The notes below the pieces were generated by a model. The model did no database searches. It was not told the DNA's origin and saw only the letters and a list, made by a program, of their open reading frames with translations. Positions 8,924 to 17,713 of a DNA stretch of 61,167 nt are shown one piece after another; position 1 is the stretch's first letter; each line of letters starts with the position of its first letter. The translations under genes were made by a program, and so were the position numbers. The DNA is taken from NCBI GenBank assembly GCA_024234735.1, contig JACKNV010000015.1, positions 1 to 61,167 of the forward strand, written 5' to 3'. The stretch comes from Pseudomonadales bacterium. GTDB lineage: Bacteria; Pseudomonadota; Gammaproteobacteria; Pseudomonadales; Halieaceae.

Positions 8924-10729
8924 TTATGCTCCTCTGCGGCGGCGCAGCAATCGGTAAACGAGGTACAGCGCGACCAGCAACACCAGTCCGGCCATATAGG
9001 GCAAGTACCTCGGCAGGAAGAAAAACAAAATGGAGTTGACCATGACCTGCCTGGCCAGCTCATAATCGTCGGGCATGGGCAGTACGCCAAGCGCGGTGGC
9101 CCAGTCGTCATACTGCCGCTGCATGTCCCGATACAGATCCGGCAGGCGAGCACTGAGATCGTCCGTCTCCCCAGGATCGTCGCCGATGTTATACAGGCGC
9201 CACCGCCTGTCTCCCACCGGCGGCTGGTTGCGTACCAGCTTGTAATCACCGCGATACAGCGCCGAGTTCCCGGAGAATTCGTAGCCGGTAACCTCTTCCT
9301 CCCCGCGTACGGGCCGGGACGGGTGTTCGAACAGCGGCAACAGGCTCCTGCCAGTCATGGGCTCGCGCGCGGGCTCCGGTGTCGGGGTTTGCAGACCAGC
9401 GGCGGACAGCATCGTGGGAGCCAGGTCCGTCACATAGACAAATTCACTGTTGATCTCCCCCGGTTTGATCGACGGCAGGCCGCTTATGATCAGTGGGACC
9501 CGGACGCCGCCCTCACCGGCATAGAACTTGTACCCATCCAGTGGCGTGTTTGACACGACGCCCCAGTGACTGCCCTGGGCAACCCAGCTGCCCTTCTCAC
9601 CCAGGGTCTCCACATCATGGGTATAGTGCTTTTCCAGCCAGCGCCTGCCAAAGGGATTCTGGTAGGGCTCGCTGGTGGTGGCGCCGTTATCCGACATGAA
9701 TAAGAAAACCGTATTCTCGTATTCCCCCGTATCGCGAAGGTACTCCAGCAGGCGGCCAATCTCATAGTCCATCGCGGTAGCCATGCCGGCGTAGGCCTGC
9801 ATACGGCGGGCCTCGAAATACTGCTGTTCAGGCGTCATGGCATCCCATTCCTGCTGGGCCGGCCCCGCTGCCAGGGTCGCCTCCCCGGCCAACAGCCCGA
9901 GTGCCCTCATTTTTGCTATTCGCGCCTGCCTGATCCGGGCCCAACCTTCGCTATAGCGCCCTCGATAGGTGTCGATAAATTTCGCGGGAGCCTGCACAGG
10001 CACATGATTCGCCTGGAAGGCAACGTAGGCGAAAAAAGGCTTGTCCTCTCCCTGGGTCGATTCAAGAAAATCGATGGTTTTATCGACGAAATAGCTGGAT
10101 GAATAGAAACCCTCTGGCAGGGCCAGCATCCGCACCCCGTTTTCGTACCAGTAGGCCTCCGGTTTCATCGGCAGGTAGGGGCGCATCTCGAAGTTATCGG
10201 CGCCGCTGTCGGCCTGGATGACCGAATAGTCAAACCCCCGGGCAGGCGGCAGGTTGCGGCTGTCATCACCCAGATGCCATTTGCCAGCAATGGAGGTGCG
10301 ATACCCCTCATCCTGGAGAATACTGGCGATCGTCCGCACCCGGTCATTGAGGACCCCGTCATAACCTGGCTCGCCCCGGTGGGACAGCGGCATGAGTTCA
10401 AGCATGCTGCCGACTCCGGCGAGGTGACTATCGACCCCGGTCAACAACATCGCCCTGGTGGGGGCACAGCTGGATGCCGCGTGAAAATTTGAGAACCGTA
10501 CGCCCTCAGCAGCCAGGGTATCAATATTGGGCGTCTCGATCTCGCCACCGAAGGCGCCGAGGTCGCCATAGCCGATATCATCCGCGACAATGAGCAGGAT
10601 GTTGGCGCGCGCCTGTGCCGACGCGGGCTGGGCGGTAACCAGTGAGACAAGCAGGGCTATCACTGAGAACAGACAAACCGAGATCGGATGACGGCAGCTA
10701 GAAGCCATTGATTGAGCCAAATAACACAT
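8924..10729 (-). CDS. Type I sulfatase (arylsulfatase, AtsA-like) with C-terminal membrane anchor
   Basis: A 601-residue alkaline-phosphatase-superfamily sulfatase. It has a signal peptide ending near residue 38 (ASA-QA), the first metal aspartates in IVADDIGYGD, the formylglycine signature C88-A-P-T-R and the GKWHLG motif. The C-terminal 30 residues form a transmembrane helix followed by RRRR, so the enzyme is probably membrane-anchored and faces the periplasm. Cys88 must be oxidised to formylglycine by a maturase not present here. The ATG at 10729 follows AGGATAATA. Its place beside a steroid-type cluster suggests desulfation of a substrate, which is an inference. Confidence 0.92.
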   Translation of the reverse strand: MCYLAQSMASSCRHPISVCLFSVIALLVSLVTAQPASAQARANILLIVADDIGYGDLGAFGGEIETPNIDTLAAEGVRFSNFHAASSCAPTRAMLLTGVDSHLAGVGSMLELMPLSHRGEPGYDGVLNDRVRTIASILQDEGYRTSIAGKWHLGDDSRNLPPARGFDYSVIQADSGADNFEMRPYLPMKPEAYWYENGVRMLALPEGFYSSSYFVDKTIDFLESTQGEDKPFFAYVAFQANHVPVQAPAKFIDTYRGRYSEGWARIRQARIAKMRALGLLAGEATLAAGPAQQEWDAMTPEQQYFEARRMQAYAGMATAMDYEIGRLLEYLRDTGEYENTVFLFMSDNGATTSEPYQNPFGRRWLEKHYTHDVETLGEKGSWVAQGSHWGVVSNTPLDGYKFYAGEGGVRVPLIISGLPSIKPGEINSEFVYVTDLAPTMLSAAGLQTPTPEPAREPMTGRSLLPLFEHPSRPVRGEEEVTGYEFSGNSALYRGDYKLVRNQPPVGDRRWRLYNIGDDPGETDDLSARLPDLYRDMQRQYDDWATALGVLPMPDDYELARQVMVNSILFFFLPRYLPYMAGLVLLVALYLVYRLLRRRRGA

Positions 10730-10798
10730 TATTATCCTGGTGGCGGCAGCGGACTCCCATCCGCATTCCTGCATGGCAGGCTACACACCGCGGGCACA

Positions 10799-10821
10799 TG
10801 AAAAAAGCCACCGTCGTGGCT
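10799..10821 (-). terminator. Intrinsic terminator-like hairpin in the sulfatase leader (possible attenuator)
   Basis: On the minus strand AGCCAC-GACG-GTGGCT is followed by a run of five to six T. It lies between a perfect TATAAT at 10962-10957 and the sulfatase start at 10729. The 10817-10821 arm can pair instead with 10833-10837 (TGGCT/AGCCA), which would break the terminator, as in attenuation. The stem is short (6 bp), so this is tentative. Confidence 0.4.
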
Positions 10822-10956
10822 AGACTGTTTCCAGCCAGGGACAAGTCGCCGCCTGGCGAACGGGTGAATTGCCGCGACCAACCCCGCCCTTCCACGCGGG
10901 GAAGCAGTGACAAGCGAATCCACGCCATTGATGCTTGTACGGAAACAGTCATTGCG

Positions 10957-10962
10957 ATTATA
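10957..10962 (-). promoter_or_regulatory. Candidate -10 element for the sulfatase-DUF3604 operon
   Basis: The minus strand reads TATAAT, a perfect sigma70 -10 hexamer. A matching -35 is weak (TTTCTC at 10985-10980 with 17-bp spacing). The 324-bp interval 10775-11098 between the sulfatase and the divergent LysR gene has no convincing gene; LysR binding here is plausible but no clear T-N11-A palindrome was picked out. Confidence 0.35.
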
Positions 10963-11098
10963 TTGGCCAGCGCAAATAAGAGAAACCGTTACACCACCTG
11001 ACATCGCAGGAACCGGCTAGCGGTCAAACCGGGCTTCGACTCGCAATGGCCGTTCTAGCGCCGTAACACAATACATGCGAGCGAGGAGAACCCTGGGT

Positions 11099-12016
11099 TT
11101 GGGTCGCTGGGAAGGCATCGAAGAGTACATCTGTGTGGTCGAGGCGGGCAATTTTACCGCAGCGGCCGAACAGTTGGGCGTGTCCAAGTCCTATGTCAGC
11201 AAACAGGTCAGCCTGCTTGAAGACAGGCTGGGAGCGCGCCTGCTGCAACGCACAACACGGCGTCTCACCCTCACTGAAGTCGGCATGACTTTTTTCAGCT
11301 ACTGCAAGGATATGGCCGACCAGCTTGAAAAGGCCGAGTCCACGCTCTCCGAGATGCAGCAAAGCCCTCGCGGCACTCTGCGGCTCGCGCTGAACAGCCG
11401 CTTTGGCACCCATTACATGGCGGGCGCCGTTGCCGAATTCTCCCGCAGCTACCCGGAGGTAACCGTGGAGGTGCACTCCAGCTTCCAGGATGTGAACCTC
11501 CTGGCGGAGAATTACGACCTTACCGTACACTACAACAAGCTGGCCGATTCAACCCTGGTCGCCCGCCGGCTAGGCGGTCATTCCCTGTGCCTTTGCGCGA
11601 CCTCCGAGTACTGGGATAAACACGGCCAGCCCGAGCACCCCGAGGAACTAGCCAGGCACAATTGCCTGGCGACCCCCGATCGTATCTGGCTGTTCAACAC
11701 CCCGGACCGCCGCGATACCGTGAAGATCAAGGTATCGGGAAACTGGATAAGCGAAGACGGGGCCAACCTCCTGGCGGCAGCGAAAGCAGGTATCGGTATT
11801 GCGCAACTGCCGGAGTTCTACATCAAGGACGCAGTGCAAAACGGCGAACTGGTAAAAATGCAGCCTCGTGACTGGAGCCACTCCTTCCGGATTGCCTGGG
11901 CGGTTTACCCCAACTCACGGCACCTGTCAGCCAAGGTACGCTATTTCATCAATTTTCTGGTGGAATACCTCCACAACCTGCAAAAAGACGACAATGCGCA
12001 GGGCTTTATCGAGTAA
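11099..12016 (+). CDS. LysR-type transcriptional regulator
   Basis: The protein has an N-terminal winged helix-turn-helix (GIEEYICVVEAGNFTAAAEQ, then VSKSYVSKQV and RLGARLLQRTTRRLTLT) and a periplasmic-binding-like effector domain, about 305 residues in all. I choose TTG at 11099 because AGGAGAA sits ten bases upstream and it gives the usual LysR opening (x-GRWEGI). An ATG at 11075 in the same frame is the alternative but lies before that ribosome site. It is divergent from the sulfatase operon and upstream of the HsaA-like gene, so it may control either or both. Confidence 0.9.
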   Translation: MGRWEGIEEYICVVEAGNFTAAAEQLGVSKSYVSKQVSLLEDRLGARLLQRTTRRLTLTEVGMTFFSYCKDMADQLEKAESTLSEMQQSPRGTLRLALNSRFGTHYMAGAVAEFSRSYPEVTVEVHSSFQDVNLLAENYDLTVHYNKLADSTLVARRLGGHSLCLCATSEYWDKHGQPEHPEELARHNCLATPDRIWLFNTPDRRDTVKIKVSGNWISEDGANLLAAAKAGIGIAQLPEFYIKDAVQNGELVKMQPRDWSHSFRIAWAVYPNSRHLSAKVRYFINFLVEYLHNLQKDDNAQGFIE

Positions 12017-12205
12017 ACCCATCCGGCCGCCGCTGCCGATTACGCAGCGACAGTAAACAATCAAATTATGGTGAGCGCCTTCTCTCGGGCTTGCCGGGAC
12101 ACTAGAGTAAACCCTGGGGAGATCAGTCCGAACTGACGCGCCAGTTCCGTTACCGCAACGCAGCGGCCAGACCACGACTCGATATCTTCCACACAGGAGA
12201 TATGC

Positions 12206-13432
12206 ATGTCCGCTATATCCATCAATATGGATCAACCGCAGCCCGCTGCCGGCAATCGCTTCAGCCTGGGCTCAGCCCGGGCGAACACCCTGCTACAGGC
12301 GGCCCGAAACATGGGGCCGGTACTGGAAGCGCGGCTGGAAACCGGCGCCCGCAACGGCCGCATTCCCGAGGAAACCATCGACGATTTTCACAACGCCGGC
12401 TTCTTCAGGATACTCCAGCCGCAACAGTACGGCGGCTACGAGATGGATCCCCAGGTGTTCTACGCGGTTCTGCTGGAGCTGGCGAAAACCTGCATGTCCT
12501 CCGCCTGGGTACTGGGAGTCACCGGCGTTCACAACTGGCAGCTGAACCTGTTCGACGAAGCCGCGGCGGAAGACGTGTGGGGAAGTGACAGCAGCGTACT
12601 GATTTCCTCCTCCTACGCACCGGTCGGCCTGGTCACTCCAGTGGATGGCGGATTCCGCCTCAACGGCCGCTGGAGTTTCTCCAGCGGCTGCCAACACTGT
12701 GACTGGGTTTTCCTGGGCGCGGTGGTACCCACTGCGGACGCACCCTGGGACCTGCGCAACTACCGTACTTTCCTGCTGCCGCGCAACAACTACAAAATCG
12801 TTGCAAACTGGGACGTCGTGGGATTGAGCGGCACCGGCAGCCATGACATCGTGGTCAACGATGTTTTCGTGCCGGAGTATCGCACACACCATATGTGGGC
12901 CGATGACGAGGGGCGCAAATTCATGCAGGCTCCACCTCTTTACCGCCTGCCATTCATGCAGGTTTTCGCACGCGCGGTTTCGACCCCGACTCTTGGCGCT
13001 CTGGAGGGGGCGCTAGAAAAGTATATTGAAATCGCCAGGACCAGGCTCGCCGGGGCGGTGATGATGAAAGACGACCCCGGAGCCCAGCGAGTAGCCGCCG
13101 AGGTCGACTGTGCCATCGCCAGCATGAAGCACACGCTTTTCCAGAATTTCGACCAGTTGATGAACTGCGCGCGAGCTGGTGAAGTCGCCAATCTGCTCGA
13201 CCGGGCCCGATTCAGGTACCAAAGCGCCACGGTGGTCGACCGCTGCGTGGGCCTGTCATCGAGGATGCTGAAAACCGCCGGCTCAATCGCCATTCGCAGC
13301 CCCAGCCCACTCCTGCAGCAACATCACGACATTCTCGCCAGCCAGGCGCATATTGCCAACGTCTCAGAGCCTTTCGCGGTCAACCTGGGGGCAATGCTTT
13401 TCGGGCATGAATCCACTGATCCTGGCCTGTGA
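12206..13432 (+). CDS. HsaA-like flavin-dependent monooxygenase (acyl-CoA dehydrogenase fold)
   Basis: A 408-residue protein of the acyl-CoA dehydrogenase superfamily. The pattern (FHNAGFFRILQPQQYGG early, NGRWSFSSGCQHCDW in the middle, DVVGLSGTGSHDI later) matches group D flavin monooxygenases such as HsaA, which hydroxylates the phenolic A ring of 3-HSA in steroid breakdown. Reduced flavin normally comes from a separate reductase (HsaB); none is visible in this window. ATG at 12206 follows AGGAGA. Immediately downstream are an HsaD-like hydrolase and a ferredoxin, which strengthens the assignment. Confidence 0.85.
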   Translation: MSAISINMDQPQPAAGNRFSLGSARANTLLQAARNMGPVLEARLETGARNGRIPEETIDDFHNAGFFRILQPQQYGGYEMDPQVFYAVLLELAKTCMSSAWVLGVTGVHNWQLNLFDEAAAEDVWGSDSSVLISSSYAPVGLVTPVDGGFRLNGRWSFSSGCQHCDWVFLGAVVPTADAPWDLRNYRTFLLPRNNYKIVANWDVVGLSGTGSHDIVVNDVFVPEYRTHHMWADDEGRKFMQAPPLYRLPFMQVFARAVSTPTLGALEGALEKYIEIARTRLAGAVMMKDDPGAQRVAAEVDCAIASMKHTLFQNFDQLMNCARAGEVANLLDRARFRYQSATVVDRCVGLSSRMLKTAGSIAIRSPSPLLQQHHDILASQAHIANVSEPFAVNLGAMLFGHESTDPGL

Positions 13433-13495
13433 AACCCATGGAAACCGCCGGCCAGTCAATTCGCATTTACCATCAATAACTAAATCGAGGTACGT

Positions 13496-14341
13496 ATGCC
13501 ACAATCAACCCTACTTCCAGAAGGACACTATGCCACGTGTCCGAACGGCCAGAAAATACACTACCTCGACGAGGGTGAAGGACCGGTCGTATTGTTCCTG
13601 CACGGATCGGGACCGGGAGCCAGCGGACACAGCAACTTCAAGGGCAACTATCCGCAATGGGTGAAACAGGGGTATCGCTGCCTGGTACCGGATCTGGTGG
13701 GCTTCGGTTACTCCGACAAACCTCAGGATGTCGACTACCAGCTCGCCTTTTTCGTCGAGTGTGTAAAACAGACCCTGGACGCGGCGGACGTCGACCGCTG
13801 TGCAGTTGTCGGTAACTCCCTGGGGGGAGCTGTCGCCATCGGCCTCGCCCTCGATTACCCCGAGTTGGTAGAACAGCTTATTCTCATGGCTCCTGGCGGC
13901 ATGAGCGAGCGCGAGGAGTACCTGCAGATGCCAGGCATGCAGAAAATGTTCGAAATCTACATGTCCCAGGGCGAACTGAATGCCGAAAACATGCGTGAGC
14001 TCTTCGAGTTCGGCCTGGTATATGACCCGAAATACGTGACCGATGAACTGGTCGCCGAAAGGTCGTACATCATGAGCCTGATGAACCCCCATGTGATGAT
14101 GACCATGGACATTCCGTACCTCCCGGACCGCCTGCCGGAGCTAAAGTGTCCAATACTGGTTTTCTGGGGTGCCAATGACAATATGATGCCCGACAGCGGC
14201 CTGCTAGCCACCGCGAAAAAATGCCCCCATATGAAAATGATAGTGCTGTCGGAGTGCGGGCACTGGGCAATGGTCGAGCACGAGGCGCTATTCAATCGCG
14301 AATGCATCGAGTTCTTGCAGCGTGGCAACTCAAGCTTGTGA
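13496..14341 (+). CDS. HsaD-like meta-cleavage product hydrolase (alpha/beta hydrolase)
   Basis: The 281-residue alpha/beta hydrolase has the oxyanion segment HGSGPGASGHSN (36-47), the nucleophile elbow GNS108LGG, an Asp in ANDNMMPD and His256 in ECGHW. HGSGPGASG is characteristic of the C-C hydrolases BphD, TesD and HsaD, which split the extradiol ring-cleavage product. Together with HsaA-like and HsaC-like genes nearby it fits the 9,10-seco steroid route; other biaryl-type substrates cannot be excluded. GAGG precedes the ATG. Its TGA overlaps the GTG start of the ferredoxin. Confidence 0.88.
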   Translation: MPQSTLLPEGHYATCPNGQKIHYLDEGEGPVVLFLHGSGPGASGHSNFKGNYPQWVKQGYRCLVPDLVGFGYSDKPQDVDYQLAFFVECVKQTLDAADVDRCAVVGNSLGGAVAIGLALDYPELVEQLILMAPGGMSEREEYLQMPGMQKMFEIYMSQGELNAENMRELFEFGLVYDPKYVTDELVAERSYIMSLMNPHVMMTMDIPYLPDRLPELKCPILVFWGANDNMMPDSGLLATAKKCPHMKMIVLSECGHWAMVEHEALFNRECIEFLQRGNSSL

Positions 14342-14625
14342 AAGACGCGAACTGCAAGCATCAACCGGGGCAGTTTGTACCTGTTGTAAATCGAAATCGG
14401 TGCGAAGGTAAATCGCCCTGTGTCGATGCCTGCCCCTACGACGTATTCGTCATCGCCACCCTGCCAGAGGACAAGCGAAAGGAATTGAGTCTCATCGGAA
14501 AAATCAAAGGTTTTCGACACCAGTGGCAGCAGGCATTCGCTGTCAACTCGGATTCATGTCATGGTTGTGGATCATGTGTCACCGCCTGTCCGGAAAAGGC
14601 GATCACGCTGAGCCGGAGCAGCTGA
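14338..14625 (+). CDS. 4Fe-4S dicluster ferredoxin
   Basis: A 95-residue ferredoxin with two cysteine groups: CEGKSPCVDACP near the N-terminus and CHGCGSCVTACP near the C-terminus, the second being a regular CxxCxxCxxxCP cluster site. I start it at the GTG at 14338, which overlaps the hydrolase stop as GTGA, indicating translational coupling. The open frame continues upstream but inside the hydrolase gene. The long insertion between the clusters resembles FdxA/YfhL-like types. It may feed electrons to the Rieske oxygenase or another oxygenase of the cluster; this is inferred from position only. Confidence 0.82.
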   Translation: MKDANCKHQPGQFVPVVNRNRCEGKSPCVDACPYDVFVIATLPEDKRKELSLIGKIKGFRHQWQQAFAVNSDSCHGCGSCVTACPEKAITLSRSS

Positions 14626-14680
14626 CAGGAACTGGCTTCCGGCGCTGGCCGTCCGGTCATTCGCCATGCCAGATGGTCGA

Positions 14681-14700
14681 GGCCCGGCTTTCGCCGGGCC
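14681..14700. terminator. GC-rich hairpin between convergent genes
   Basis: GGCCCGGC-TTTC-GCCGGGCC, eight perfect base pairs with a four-base loop, lies between the ferredoxin (plus) and the SDR (minus). No strong T run follows, but its position fits a bidirectional terminator. Confidence 0.5.
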
Positions 14701-14705
14701 CACCG

Positions 14706-15536
14706 TCAGCTCTTCGAGTCGTATTCCACTTCCCTGTATACGGGATTCTCATCTGCCACGATGGATTTCGTCATGGCAATGAGATAGTTGTTGATCGGGT
14801 GAGTGAATATCCAGAAACGCCGATTCCTGATCGCGTCGAACACACAGTCCGCGCAGTCATCGGGGGTAATGAAATCGGGCTGGCCAGCCATCATATGCTC
14901 GGAGGGGGTTACCTCGTTGTCGCCTGGTTCGAGCCCCATGAGGTCGTCACTTATCGAGGTCAGAACAGGCCCGGGACAGAGCAGCGAAACGTCGACGCGG
15001 GCCTCATTACTCGCGAGATCGTGAGCCAGACACTCGGTAATGCCACGCACCGCCATCTTGGTCGCGGTATACTGCGCCATCCCCGGCGCTGCGACCAGTG
15101 ACCCCACGGACCCGGTATTGACGATATGCGCCGGCTTCCCTTCTTCCAGTATAGAGGGCAGGAATGCGTTCAGGCCGTTCACCACGCCCATGACATTGAT
15201 ATCGAGCATCTTTCGCCAGTCGGCAGCGGAATGGGACCAGGTCTCGCCTATACGAAGTATCCCGGCGTTATTGAAAAGCAGGTCCGGACTGCCGAACTGT
15301 CCTCTGCATTGCTCGGCAAAATCCGCCATTGCCGACGCGTCCGATACATCCAGGGCCCGGGCCAATACCACAGCGCCCTCGCTTTCGAGCTCCGCACGAA
15401 GCGTGTTCAACCGACCCTCATGCAGATCGACCACCGCCAGATCCATTCCCTCTCTCGCGCACCGCCGGGCGAGCGCCCTGCCGATACCACTGCCCGCGCC
15501 GGTGACGACAGCAAATTTTCCACTGAACTTGTCCAT
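14706..15536 (-). CDS. Short-chain dehydrogenase/reductase
   Basis: A 276-residue classical SDR: TGAGSGIG (12-19), FNNAG (88-92), Ser143, Tyr156 and Lys160 in YTATK. It is convergent with the ferredoxin and divergent from the extradiol dioxygenase, from which it is separated by about 270 bp (15537-15808) in which I see no gene. Likely dehydrogenation of a hydroxyl on the cluster's substrate; specificity unknown. Confidence 0.9.
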   Translation of the reverse strand: MDKFSGKFAVVTGAGSGIGRALARRCAREGMDLAVVDLHEGRLNTLRAELESEGAVVLARALDVSDASAMADFAEQCRGQFGSPDLLFNNAGILRIGETWSHSAADWRKMLDINVMGVVNGLNAFLPSILEEGKPAHIVNTGSVGSLVAAPGMAQYTATKMAVRGITECLAHDLASNEARVDVSLLCPGPVLTSISDDLMGLEPGDNEVTPSEHMMAGQPDFITPDDCADCVFDAIRNRRFWIFTHPINNYLIAMTKSIVADENPVYREVEYDSKS

Positions 15537-15808
15537 AACTGAATCCGATTATTAAAAGATGGTATCCACAAGGTACCGGGGCACTATAGCGGGGCAATTT
15601 CGCGGTGATAAGACGGCTCGCGGAATTTATTTGTCCTTGTCCAGCAATCAATACCCAGGGGCCATCGAGCCAGGTACGCCGACCAAGGGGGAAGTGGCCA
15701 CTGGACTCTCATTAGCCGCTGGGTATGGACAGTCAGTTTGCAACCACCGCTTGTTCGGCTCCGTCGGTCGGCGATACAGTAGGAAAAACCAACGAACAGC
15801 CTTCTGAT

Positions 15809-16801
15809 ATGGTCGATCAGCTCAACACAGACATCTTCGGCAAAGTCCACATGGGCTATCTCGTCGTGGGTTCCCGAAAAATTGCCGAATGGAAGGACTT
15901 CGCCACCAATGTGATCGGCCTGCACCCGGCCTTCGACTCGTCCGGTGAACTGGCTTTTCGCATGGACGAACACGCCCGCCGCCTGATCGTGCTGGACGAT
16001 GACGCCGAGGACGTACTGGCAGTGGGCTGGCAACTGGACAGCGATATCGAGTTGCAGGTGACACTCGACCGACTGGCCCGCAGAGGGGTGAGTGTCGACT
16101 ATATTTCCGACGGGCGCGCGGCCAGCAGGGGAGTCGCCTCCTTTCACCAGTTCGTCGGCCCCAAGGGTCTGCTCATAGAATTGTTTACCGAACCGACACT
16201 GGATAAGAGCCCGCTCAATATGCTTTGCAGCGGCTTCGTTACCGGGGCTGCCGGCATGGGGCACATATCCCTCATGTCGCGGGAGCCGGAGGGCTGTATC
16301 GGCTTCTGGCAGGAGCTTTTCGATGCCAGGGTCAGTGACACCATCTCCCTGGCGGCCGGCAATAAAACGGTTCTGGACGTGACCTTCCTCAGGCTGAACC
16401 AGCGCCATCACTCGGTGGCCATTGCCGCCACCCGGGGGCGACCACTGGATATGTTCCGGACCCGTATCAATCACTTCAATATCGAAGTCGCCACCGTGGA
16501 TGACCTGTCATTCGCCCACGAGCGCTGTGCGGAATCGGGTTTCAAGATCACCCGGGGCGTGGGACGACACCCCAACGACCAGGAGCTGTCCTTCTACATG
16601 ATGACGCCCTCGGGGTTCGAGTTGGAAATCGGCTGGGATGCCCTGACCGTGGAGGAGGCCTCCTGGCAGGAGGGGAAATCCTATTCGAACATGAGCACCT
16701 GGGGTCACGACATACCGGGCAGGTTTTCCTCGGAACTGGGAATCAGCCACGTGGTGCAGATCATCCGCTCGCTATCGGGCAAGGAATACCTGCCCTGGTG
16801 A
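15809..16801 (+). CDS. HsaC-like type I extradiol dioxygenase
   Basis: The 330-residue protein has two vicinal-oxygen-chelate repeats. Iron ligands of the BphC/HsaC class are visible: His152 (MGHISL), His222 (NHFNIEV) and Glu273 (FELEIG), plus the conserved His200/201 and Tyr263. HsaC cleaves the catechol ring formed by HsaA. I start at the ATG at 15809 because family members begin about 10-15 residues before MGYLVV; an in-frame ATG at 15725 would add 28 residues of low complexity, and neither has a strong ribosome site. With HsaA- and HsaD-like genes nearby this supports ring A/B catabolism of a steroid-like compound. Confidence 0.88.
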   Translation: MVDQLNTDIFGKVHMGYLVVGSRKIAEWKDFATNVIGLHPAFDSSGELAFRMDEHARRLIVLDDDAEDVLAVGWQLDSDIELQVTLDRLARRGVSVDYISDGRAASRGVASFHQFVGPKGLLIELFTEPTLDKSPLNMLCSGFVTGAAGMGHISLMSREPEGCIGFWQELFDARVSDTISLAAGNKTVLDVTFLRLNQRHHSVAIAATRGRPLDMFRTRINHFNIEVATVDDLSFAHERCAESGFKITRGVGRHPNDQELSFYMMTPSGFELEIGWDALTVEEASWQEGKSYSNMSTWGHDIPGRFSSELGISHVVQIIRSLSGKEYLPW

Positions 16802-16825
16802 TCCGCAAGCTGCCCGTCCCAGCGC

Positions 16826-17704
16826 TCAGCCGCCGAAGTACCCGGGCTTCGGACAGGTCCACAACTCGCCCCAGTGACGCGAGCCGCCGTCCAGGTGCAG
16901 CACCTCGCCGGTGATGAAACCCGCGGCATCGCTTCCGAGATAGCCACAAGCCTGGGCGATATCCCAGACACTACAGGCCCGCTGCATGGGGTTTGCCCGG
17001 TGAAACGCCTGTCTTGCCGCCTCGGAATACACTTTCATGCCCGCTGAATCGGTAACTCCCGGCGCCACGCAGTTGACCCTGACGTGCAGTGGAGCCCACT
17101 CCACGGCGGTTTTCTCAGACAGGGTGATCACGGCCGAGCGCGCGGCACAGGTGTGGGCGACACCATGCATGCTGTCGTCGACCACCACTACCATGTTTAT
17201 GATATTGCCGGGAGTGCCGCTGTCACGCCAGTGCTGCGCCGCGGCCTGCATCATGAACCACGTGCCATTGAGGTTATTGTTGATCACGGACTTCCAGCCG
17301 TTCTCGGTGAAGTCGATGGCCAGTTGGGGAAACTGTCCCCCTGCATTGTTCACCAGGATATCCAGCCCGCCATCGGCGAAGATCCCGTCCATCACCCCGG
17401 CGATCTGCCCGGGCTCGCGGATATCGAGCAATTGGTAGCGGGCATCGAGCCCCCGGGCGGTCAGTGCATCGACCGCCTGTCGCAGCTTGCCCTCGGTGCG
17501 CCCGCAAAGGATAACGGCCGCCCCCAGGCGGGCATAGAGCCAGGCGATCGCATAACCGATACCGCTGCCGCCGCCACTGATCAGGGCTCGCTTGCCCCGC
17601 AGCAGATCGCTGGCGTAGATGGTCGGGGCCTCCGCCAACTCCCGGTCGCTCATCCCGAAGCTGAAATCGATGCCGCCGGTCTCACCCATGCCTTGCCTGG
17701 TCAT
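16826..17704 (-). CDS. SDR of the 2,4-dienoyl-CoA reductase type
   Basis: A 292-residue SDR with the nucleotide motif SGGGSGIG (43-50) and NNAGGQF, but no YxxxK: the equivalent segment reads AHTCAARSAV, as in 2,4-dienoyl-CoA reductases, where a Tyr is not at the standard place. An acyl-CoA substrate is likely. It lies nine bases after the acyl-CoA dehydrogenase stop and is the last gene of the minus-strand carboxylase operon, a position comparable to the SDRs (AtuB/AtuG) of the acyclic terpene cluster. Confidence 0.85.
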   Translation of the reverse strand: MTRQGMGETGGIDFSFGMSDRELAEAPTIYASDLLRGKRALISGGGSGIGYAIAWLYARLGAAVILCGRTEGKLRQAVDALTARGLDARYQLLDIREPGQIAGVMDGIFADGGLDILVNNAGGQFPQLAIDFTENGWKSVINNNLNGTWFMMQAAAQHWRDSGTPGNIINMVVVVDDSMHGVAHTCAARSAVITLSEKTAVEWAPLHVRVNCVAPGVTDSAGMKVYSEAARQAFHRANPMQRACSVWDIAQACGYLGSDAAGFITGEVLHLDGGSRHWGELWTCPKPGYFGG

Positions 17705-17713
17705 GTCTGTACC

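Noticed and set aside
7018..9249. Longer DUF3604 start at 9249
   Set aside because: The extra 109 residues are Cys/Trp-rich nonsense overlapping the sulfatase; ATG at 8922 has a ribosome site and opens a lipoprotein signal.
10775..11098. Several 70-100-codon frames between the sulfatase and LysR genes
   Set aside because: None has coding composition or conserved motif; the interval is better explained as a divergent regulatory region.
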